DNA of 27,108 nt from Butyricicoccus sp. Lineage in GTDB: Bacteria > Bacillota > Clostridia > Oscillospirales > Butyricicoccaceae. Position numbers and translations under genes: made by a program. The notes under the pieces were generated by a model. That model worked only from the letters and a program-made list of their open reading frames with translations. It had not been told where the DNA came from and ran no database searches. The stretch spans positions 1 to 27,108 of the forward strand of contig JAHHRJ010000029.1 of assembly GCA_020025885.1 (NCBI GenBank), written 5' to 3'. Shown here piece after piece: positions 22,901 to 27,108 of the stretch. Positions within the stretch are counted from its first letter, which is position 1; every line of letters starts with the position of its first letter.

Positions 22901-23515
22901 CTTACGGAATGCATCAACAGCATCCATATCGCACATCTCAGCCAGATCGCTGTAATCCCATACCTGAATTTTCTGGATCTCATGAGAAGTACGGAAACCG
23001 TCAAAGAAGTTGATGAACGGTACACGAGACTTCAGAGTTGCCAGATGAGCAACAGCGGACAGGTCCATGACTTCCTGCGGGTTGGTCTCACAGAGCATAG
23101 CGAAACCGACCTGACGGCAAGCCATAACGTCAGAGTGATCACCGAAAATGTTGAGCGCATGGGAAGCAACTGTACGCGCAGAAACATGGAAGACACAGGG
23201 AAGAAGCTCGCCCGCGATCTTATACATGTTCGGGATCATGAGCAGCAGGCCCTGAGAAGCGGTGTAGGTGGTTGTCAGTGCACCGGCTGCCAGAGAGCCA
23301 TGCACAGTACCAGCAGCACCGGCCTCGGACTGCATCTCGATGACCTTTACAGTTGTACCGAAGATGTTCTTCTGGCCAGCGGCTGCCCACTGGTCAACGT
23401 TGTCTGCCATGGGGCTGGAAGGGGTAATCGGATAGATACCTGCAACCTCAGTAAATGCATACGACACATGTGCCGCAGCAGTATTACCGTCCATGGACTT
23501 CATTTTTCTTGCCAT
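19961..23515 (-). CDS. nifJ: Pyruvate:ferredoxin (flavodoxin) oxidoreductase
   Basis: This enzyme oxidatively decarboxylates pyruvate to acetyl-CoA and CO2 and reduces ferredoxin; it is the central step of anaerobic pyruvate fermentation. The 1184-residue single-chain enzyme has all domains in order: the TPP-pyrimidine domain at the start (GIYPITPSSPM), transketolase-like and linker domains, and the 8Fe ferredoxin domain. The latter has CIQCNQCAYVCP near 695 and CMGCGVCVGICP near 755. A proximal cluster segment GSCAGCAETAY lies near 817, and the TPP-diphosphate domain GGDGWAYDIGFGG is near 972 with YSNTGGQASKAT. The start at 23515 follows AAGGAGG. GC content and codon use differ from neighbours, as expected for a highly expressed gene. 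Confidence 0.97.
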   Translation of the reverse strand: MARKMKSMDGNTAAAHVSYAFTEVAGIYPITPSSPMADNVDQWAAAGQKNIFGTTVKVIEMQSEAGAAGTVHGSLAAGALTTTYTASQGLLLMIPNMYKIAGELLPCVFHVSARTVASHALNIFGDHSDVMACRQVGFAMLCETNPQEVMDLSAVAHLATLKSRVPFINFFDGFRTSHEIQKIQVWDYSDLAEMCDMDAVDAFRKRALNPEHPVMRGSHENGDIFFQHREACNSYYDAVPGVVEEYMAKVNAKLGTDYQLFNYYGAPDAERVIIAMGSICDVAEEVIDYLTAKGEKVGLIKVRLYRPFAADKFVAAIPETAKKIAVLDRTKEPGAQGEPLYLDVVTALRNAGKNDLVVTGGRYGLGSKDTPPASVFAVFDELQKDEPKHMFTLGINDDVTHLSLEEKPAPNTAAEGTTECKFWGLGGDGTVGANKNSIKIIGDHTDKYVQAYFQYDSKKTGGVTVSHLRFGDKPIKSPYYINKADFVACHNPSYITKHFPIVRDVKPGGVFLINCQWTPEELEHHLAASEKRYIAKNNIQLYTINAIDLAIEIGMGKRTNTILQSAFFALAKVMPSEEAIRFMKDAATKSYMKKGQDVVDMNHKAIDAGATAYVKIDVPASWADAQDDAKGAGLEGREKTVKMVEDIMEPVGRMDGDSLPVSAFTGDHVDGTFEQGASAYEKRGVAVTVPTWNQDTCIQCNQCAYVCPHATIRPFALTEEEAAAAPEGSKIVDVKAGKGKGVYKYAISVSPLDCMGCGVCVGICPVKALTMVPQEQEAAQQDTFNYMVAKVSEKEDMISNKTVKDSQFKTPLLEFSGSCAGCAETAYARLITQVCGDRMYISNATGCSSIWGGPAATSPYTVDKKGHGPAWANSLFEDNAEHGLGMFYGQKAIRDRLIEKLEEMKQSEHASAEAKAAIEKFLETKDDGAANTEATKAMVVELEKGAAAGCTACKEILADKEYLSKKSVWIFGGDGWAYDIGFGGLDHVLASGEDVNVMVFDTEVYSNTGGQASKATNIGAVAQFAAAGKTIGKKSLSEIAMSYGYVYVAQVAMGANPAQTLKAIAEAEAYPGPSLIIGYAPCEMHSIKGGMTNCMKEMKKAVDCGYWNMFRFNPALKAEGKNPFVLESKEPTADYREFIMGEARYSALTRSFPERAEKLFAASEEASKQRFTHLQKLQALYSID

Positions 23516-23546
23516 GTTTTGAAATCCTCCTTGATGGAAATTACGG

Positions 23547-23613
23547 ATTGACGAAAAAAGCAGAACAACGCACTTCTTGTGCGGTTCTAAAAGCAAAATA
23601 CGTTACCGTCAAT
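23547..23613 (-). promoter_or_regulatory. Structured nifJ leader with terminator-like hairpin
   Basis: On the minus strand AGAAC-CGCAC (23588-23579) and GTGCG-TT-GTTCT (23573-23562) form a hairpin followed by GCTTTTTTCG, which looks like an intrinsic terminator upstream of nifJ. It is framed by inverted ATTGACG (23613-23607 on minus) and CGTCAAT (23553-23547 on minus). An alternative promoter TTGACG-N17-TAGAAC would overlap this structure. Confidence 0.5.
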
Positions 23614-23643
23614 ATTTTATCACACCCAGCCATGGTATGTAAA
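23614..23643 (-). promoter_or_regulatory. Likely nifJ promoter
   Basis: On the minus strand TTTACA (23638-23643) and TAAAAT (23614-23619) are 18 bp apart with a TGA extension. It would start the transcript near 23607, about 90 bases before the nifJ ATG and just before the hairpin. Confidence 0.5.
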
Positions 23644-23692
23644 CCATTCGCTATGAGATTTTTGTGAATTCTCCCGTGATTTCAGAAAATTC

Positions 23693-23721
23693 TTGGCAAA
23701 TGCAGTAAAAGTATATTATAT
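23693..23721 (+). promoter_or_regulatory. Promoter of the yifB/comM gene
   Basis: TTGGCA (23693-23698) and TTATAT (23716-23721) have 17-bp spacing, 40 bp before the start codon. An imperfect AT-rich inverted repeat AGTATAT...ATATACT overlaps the -10. Confidence 0.5.
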
Positions 23722-23760
23722 TACTATCATATACTTGCATATTTTCGGGGAGGTATTGGT

Positions 23761-25284
23761 ATGGTTTCACTTGTTCACTCCGCTGGACTTACTGGCATTG
23801 AAGGATATATCGTCTCAGTTGAGTGTTTTTTCTCTACAGGGCTGCCGCGGCTCGATATTGTCGGTTTGCCTGATAAGGCAGTATCAGAAGCTGGCGAACG
23901 TGTGCGCGCCGCAATCAAATCATCAAATTATGATTGGCCTGTGTCTCGTATCACCATCAATTTGGCACCAGCCGATGTGCGCAAAGAGGGTCCCGTTTAT
24001 GATCTGCCTATCTTGCTCGCCATCCTTTCTGCCTCTGGGCAGATCAACCCGCCGCCAAAGGATGCGATGTTCCTTGGGGAAGTCTCCTTAACAGGTGCAC
24101 TGCGTCCCGTCCGCGGCGTGCTCTCCATGGTGCTTGCTGCGCGGGATGCGGGTTTTCAGAAAGTATATGTGCCTGCCGCCAATGCGGCGGAAGCCTCCTT
24201 CGCCTCTGGTATCACCATCTGCCCAGTCAAATCACTCTCACCCCTGCTCATGCATTTGTCAAGTGGTGTTCCGCTTCCAGACTGCGCGATTCCTGCGCCC
24301 ACCGAAAAACCGCAGGAAATTCCAGATTTCTGCGATGTGCTTGGGCAACAAACTGTCAAACGTGCATTTGAGATTGCAGCCGCAGGTGGGCATAACATTC
24401 TGCTTTCTGGTTCACCCGGTTCTGGTAAAAGCATGATGGCAAAACGCTTTGCTGGTATCCTGCCACCGCTTTCTGAGTCCGAACAGCTGGAGGTCATTCG
24501 GATTTGGTCCACTGTTGGACGCGGCAGCGAAGCCGCACAGCTCACAGGACGTCCCATCCGTGCCCCACATCATACCATATCTGCACAAGCACTGGCTGGT
24601 GGTTCTTCTTCCTCCTCGCGTCTGCCGCTGCCTGGTGATATTTCTCTCGCACACAACGGGGTTCTATTCTTAGATGAGCTGCCTGAATTTCACCGCAATG
24701 TGCTTGAGGTCTTGCGTCAACCACTGGAAGATGGTGTTGTTTCCATTTCCCGTGCTGCCGGAAAAGTGACCTATCCTGCACAGTTTCAGCTGATTGCCGC
24801 TATGAACCCCTGTAAATGTGGCTGGTACGGCACACCGCGCTGTACTTGCTCTCCTCCGGATGTTGGAAAATATCTGCGCCGACTTTCTGGACCGCTGCTT
24901 GATCGCATCGATCTACAAGTCTCTGTGCAGCCCGTTTCCTATGCAGCCCTTGCCTCTCGCGGCGCACGCAACGAAGAACCTTCTGCTGTCATTCGTGCGC
25001 GTGTGCTCGCCGCACGGCAGCTGCAATCTGCACGCTTTGGGCAAGTCGAGATTCGCTGCAACGCACAGATTCCACCCGCACATATGTCTACCTTTTGTCC
25101 TGTTGATGACGATGGTCAAAAAATGTTGGAAGCTGCCTTTGCGCGCCTTGGACTGACCGCTCGCGCATATGACCGCCTGCTTCGTGTTGCGCGTACCATT
25201 GCTGACTTAGACCACTCTGATCTTCTCCGTGGGACCCATATTGCAGAAGCACTCAGCTACCGCACGCTTGACCGCATGATCTGA
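23761..25284 (+). CDS. comM: YifB/ComM family Mg chelatase-like AAA+ ATPase
   Basis: This 507-residue protein is full length for the family. It has an N-terminal Lon-S5-like domain (~1-170, GLPDKAVSEAGERVRAAI), an AAA+ core with Walker A GSPGSGKS (G217-S224) and Walker B VLFLDE (D305, E306), and a C-terminal Mg-chelatase-like domain. Four cysteines, C351, C353, C361 and C363 (NPCKCGWYG...CTCS), probably bind zinc. In proteobacteria ComM is a hexameric helicase that aids branch migration during natural transformation; in Firmicutes the role is less studied. The ATG follows GGGGAGGT. Confidence 0.93.
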   Translation: MVSLVHSAGLTGIEGYIVSVECFFSTGLPRLDIVGLPDKAVSEAGERVRAAIKSSNYDWPVSRITINLAPADVRKEGPVYDLPILLAILSASGQINPPPKDAMFLGEVSLTGALRPVRGVLSMVLAARDAGFQKVYVPAANAAEASFASGITICPVKSLSPLLMHLSSGVPLPDCAIPAPTEKPQEIPDFCDVLGQQTVKRAFEIAAAGGHNILLSGSPGSGKSMMAKRFAGILPPLSESEQLEVIRIWSTVGRGSEAAQLTGRPIRAPHHTISAQALAGGSSSSSRLPLPGDISLAHNGVLFLDELPEFHRNVLEVLRQPLEDGVVSISRAAGKVTYPAQFQLIAAMNPCKCGWYGTPRCTCSPPDVGKYLRRLSGPLLDRIDLQVSVQPVSYAALASRGARNEEPSAVIRARVLAARQLQSARFGQVEIRCNAQIPPAHMSTFCPVDDDGQKMLEAAFARLGLTARAYDRLLRVARTIADLDHSDLLRGTHIAEALSYRTLDRMI

Positions 25285-25528
25285 TTACATTTTGTTATTT
25301 TTATTTTTTCTCATGCGTTGTGGATAACCCTGTGGATTGTGTGTATAACTTTTTATTTATTCTGTTTTTCTTGCATTTTTTATAAAAAAGTTTCATTTTA
25401 CAACATCTTTATTTCTTTTTAAAGCTATTTTATGTAATCACTTTTCCACTTCATGCACAGATTTATCCCCAACATACCGTCCCGCTTCTCCAGATAACAC
25501 ACAAAATACCTAGAACAAAATCCTTTGA
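25285..25528. other. AT-rich intergenic region with a DnaA-box-like cluster
   Basis: I see no gene here. Box-like sites are TGTGGATAA (25319-25327, exact complement of TTATCCACA), TGTGGATTG (25331-25339), TGTGTATAA (25340-25348, complement TTATACACA), and in the opposite orientation TTATCCCCA (25463-25471, one mismatch). TTTTCCACT (25442-25450) is a weaker match. An AT-rich stretch lies between (25349-25440). It could be a DnaA-binding region; no dnaA or dnaN gene is adjacent. Confidence 0.5.
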
Positions 25529-25531
25529 TTT

Positions 25532-25572
25532 TTGTCAATACAATTGACAATCTTTATAGATTATGCTGTAAT
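25532..25572 (+). promoter_or_regulatory. Promoter with operator-like inverted repeat before the SLH-M15 gene
   Basis: TTGACA (25544-25549) and TGTAAT (25567-25572) are 17 bp apart with a TGC extension. A perfect inverted repeat TTGTCAA-TACAA-TTGACAA (25532-25550) covers the -35, as expected for a repressor or activator site. Confidence 0.65.
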
Positions 25573-25652
25573 GGACTTGTAATCAAATTGTAATCTTTCT
25601 CTTCAGTTTTGAAGTTCTTGTACCATCCTACTTATGAGAGGAGTTCTATCCA

Positions 25653-27041
25653 ATGAAGCATCTTCGCATACTTTGTACACTTTTTACAGCTACCCTTGCG
25701 GCTTCCTGCCTATCGTCTGCTAGTGCACTGACAGGTGTCTCTTCTTGGGCAAAATCTGATGTGCGTGCCGCACAAGCAGCCAGTCTTGCCCCTGATACCT
25801 TTGCCTCTCTGGACGCACGCACCCCAATTTCTCGCGCAGAATTTTGTGCAGTTGCACTCCGATTATATGAAGCAGAGCGTCAAACCAAGGTGCCGCGCAC
25901 CAAAAAGGTTTATTTCAAGGATTGCAAAGACCCTGATGTCAATACCGCCTATGAAATGAAGCTCATTTCTGGACGCGGTCAAGATATATTTGCGCCCAAG
26001 GATTCAGTCAGCCGCCAAGACCTTTGTGTTATTTTGGATAATATCCGCACAAAATGTGAAGTGGACAAGCCTAAGATCACCGTATCTTCCAAATCATTTG
26101 CAGACAGCAAAGAGCTGCGTTCCTATGCAGTCAGTGCCACAGAAGTCATGCTTTCAACTGGCATTATGAAAGGCATTGAAGCCACCAACTCCAACGATCC
26201 TGAACAGTCTGGACAAACCGTTACCTTGCTTCAGCCACAAGGCACTGCAACACGCGAACAATCTCTCATCATGGCAAATCGTTTTTTTGATACCTTTGAC
26301 GCAAAACCGCTCAAGCCCTCTGATCAAATGAATGGCAATGATACGATCATGGGTAGCGTCCCCACAGCAGAACCGGAAAAAGTTGAATTCAAAAAAGAAC
26401 CTGCCAAAGAGCAGACAACACAGACCCCGAAACCTGAAAAGGTGGATAGTTTCTCGCAAACTGAAGTGGATCTAAACCAAGAGGAAGAACAGTTCCTGCT
26501 CATGGATGAGCCAATTCCCGTATCCGGCACAGTTGCAGAGAAAAAAGCCGCAGTTTTTGGGGAAGGCGGTAGTTATTACATCGAACAAGCAGTTGCAGAA
26601 GCCAACATGGAAGAAGTGACTGTAAAAGTTTGGTCTCTGCTTTCCAGCGGACAAAAAACACCCTCTACCAAGACATTCAAAGTACATAAGGCAATTGTAG
26701 ATGAAGTACACGCTGTATTTGACGAAATCTTTGAGGGGGATGAAAAATTCCCGATCAAAGACGCTGGCGGCTATACTTGGCGCACCAACACCCGCTCAGA
26801 GCATCGGCAAGGCACTGCGATTGATTTAAACTACATGGAAAACATGGAGTGCTCCATTGACAAAAACGGTAAAATCATCAAAATCACTACGGGTTCTCAC
26901 TGGACACCGATCCTTGACCCCTATTCCATCCCAGCTGGCGGTGATGTTGTCCGTGCATTTGCGGCGCATGGCTTTGCATGGGGTGGCGATGCATGGACTT
27001 CCAAGCGTGATTACATGCATTTTTCTTATTTTGGTACATGA
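25653..27041 (+). CDS. Secreted SLH-domain protein with C-terminal M15 (VanY-like) peptidase domain
   Basis: This 462-residue exported protein has a signal peptide (~1-26). Three SLH-like modules follow (~28-75 ending ISRAEFCAVALRLYE, ~87-133 with VSRQDLCVILDNI, ~146-215 with ATREQSLIMANRFF), expected to bind secondary cell-wall polymer. A low-complexity Pro/Lys/Glu linker (~220-300) precedes a D-Ala-D-Ala/L-Ala-D-Glu carboxypeptidase-like domain. Zinc ligand motifs are SEHRQGTAIDLN (H-x2-G-x3-D near 383-390) and DYMHFSY (H near 455), with GGDAW between. It is likely a wall-anchored peptidoglycan hydrolase. GAGAGGAG precedes the ATG. The promoter carries an inverted repeat. Confidence 0.9.
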   Translation: MKHLRILCTLFTATLAASCLSSASALTGVSSWAKSDVRAAQAASLAPDTFASLDARTPISRAEFCAVALRLYEAERQTKVPRTKKVYFKDCKDPDVNTAYEMKLISGRGQDIFAPKDSVSRQDLCVILDNIRTKCEVDKPKITVSSKSFADSKELRSYAVSATEVMLSTGIMKGIEATNSNDPEQSGQTVTLLQPQGTATREQSLIMANRFFDTFDAKPLKPSDQMNGNDTIMGSVPTAEPEKVEFKKEPAKEQTTQTPKPEKVDSFSQTEVDLNQEEEQFLLMDEPIPVSGTVAEKKAAVFGEGGSYYIEQAVAEANMEEVTVKVWSLLSSGQKTPSTKTFKVHKAIVDEVHAVFDEIFEGDEKFPIKDAGGYTWRTNTRSEHRQGTAIDLNYMENMECSIDKNGKIIKITTGSHWTPILDPYSIPAGGDVVRAFAAHGFAWGGDAWTSKRDYMHFSYFGT

Positions 27042-27061
27042 TTGATTTCCAAATAAAATCA

Positions 27062-27086
27062 AAACCACCCGTTGAACGGGTGGTTT
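27062..27086. terminator. Hairpin terminator after the SLH-M15 gene
   Basis: A perfect 10-bp stem AAACCACCCG / CGGGTGGTTT with a TTGAA loop, 20 bp after the stop codon. T-richness is better on the minus strand, so it may mainly serve a gene to the right of the window. Confidence 0.7.
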
Positions 27087-27090
27087 GAAC

Positions 27091-27107
27091 AGACCCTATA
27101 AGGGTCT
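27091..27107. repeat. Small palindrome at the window edge
   Basis: AGACCCT-ATA-AGGGTCT is a perfect 7-bp-arm inverted repeat directly after the terminator. It may be part of a feature cut by the window end. Confidence 0.4.
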
Positions 27108-27108
27108 A

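Noticed and set aside
22313..23551. Plus-strand frame of 412 codons opposite nifJ
   Set aside because: It has the same explanation as the 771-codon frame: antisense to conserved domains with no start signals.
1..27108. CRISPR arrays, rRNA genes, prophage or conjugative genes
   Set aside because: I found no regularly spaced repeats, no rRNA sequence and no integrase, capsid or relaxase-like gene in the window.

Overview
The window looks like chromosomal DNA of a low-to-mid GC anaerobic Firmicute. A Clostridia/Oscillospirales-like gut or sediment bacterium is my best inference. The basis is a single-chain 1184-residue pyruvate:ferredoxin oxidoreductase, strong Shine-Dalgarno sites, Gram-positive type sigma-A promoters with frequent TGn extensions, a glycine riboswitch in front of an AGCS transporter, an XRE regulator pair, and a secreted SLH-domain protein. 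No phage, plasmid, CRISPR or rRNA genes are visible. Most genes are core or housekeeping.

Layout. 1-405 holds the tail of a gene broken by a 160-bp MITE-like element, then a terminator and tRNA-Leu(CAG) on the minus strand. 640-2770 (minus) holds prephenate dehydrogenase, a VanZ-family protein and an unknown membrane protein. 2885-3641 is a compact regulatory module: two tandem XRE regulators facing a 49-residue plus-strand gene that is easy to miss, with palindromes inside or next to sigma-A promoters. 3678-5450 (minus) is an AGCS amino-acid:cation symporter under a glycine riboswitch. 5559-9069 (minus) holds a DUF4230 protein and a DUF1294 / cation-diffusion-facilitator / dihydroorotase operon. 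9229-11169 (plus) holds a D,D-carboxypeptidase and a GNAT acetyltransferase. 11216-13568 (minus) holds a short zinc-dependent phospholipase C-like protein, a radical SAM protein and a small cysteine-rich membrane-anchored protein. 13817-15292 (plus) holds an aromatic acid exporter-like protein and an RNA 2'-phosphotransferase (KptA).

The second, identical and inverted MITE copy lies at 15400-15559. It is followed by a secreted polysaccharide deacetylase (minus), a TcdA/DUF523 pair (plus), a bacteriohemerythrin and a secreted YD-repeat-like protein (minus), and the large nifJ gene (minus). The right end has a YifB/ComM ATPase (plus), an AT-rich intergenic region with several DnaA-box-like sequences, and an SLH-M15 peptidase gene (plus).

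The most notable observations are these. (1) The MITE interrupts a reading frame, has a TA target duplication, and its removal exactly restores that frame. (2) The XRE/operator module was duplicated: two TTGACA-N17-TAAAAT promoters lie exactly 300 bp apart, and one of them now points antisense into a regulator gene. (3) DnaA-box-like sites cluster around an AT-rich stretch away from dnaA. (4) nifJ and the deacetylase have hairpin-bearing leaders, including a terminator-like attenuator candidate before nifJ. (5) The first aptamer of the glycine riboswitch is degenerate. I see no clear-cut new defence or biosynthetic system; the strongest candidate for something undescribed is the duplicated XRE/small-protein module.
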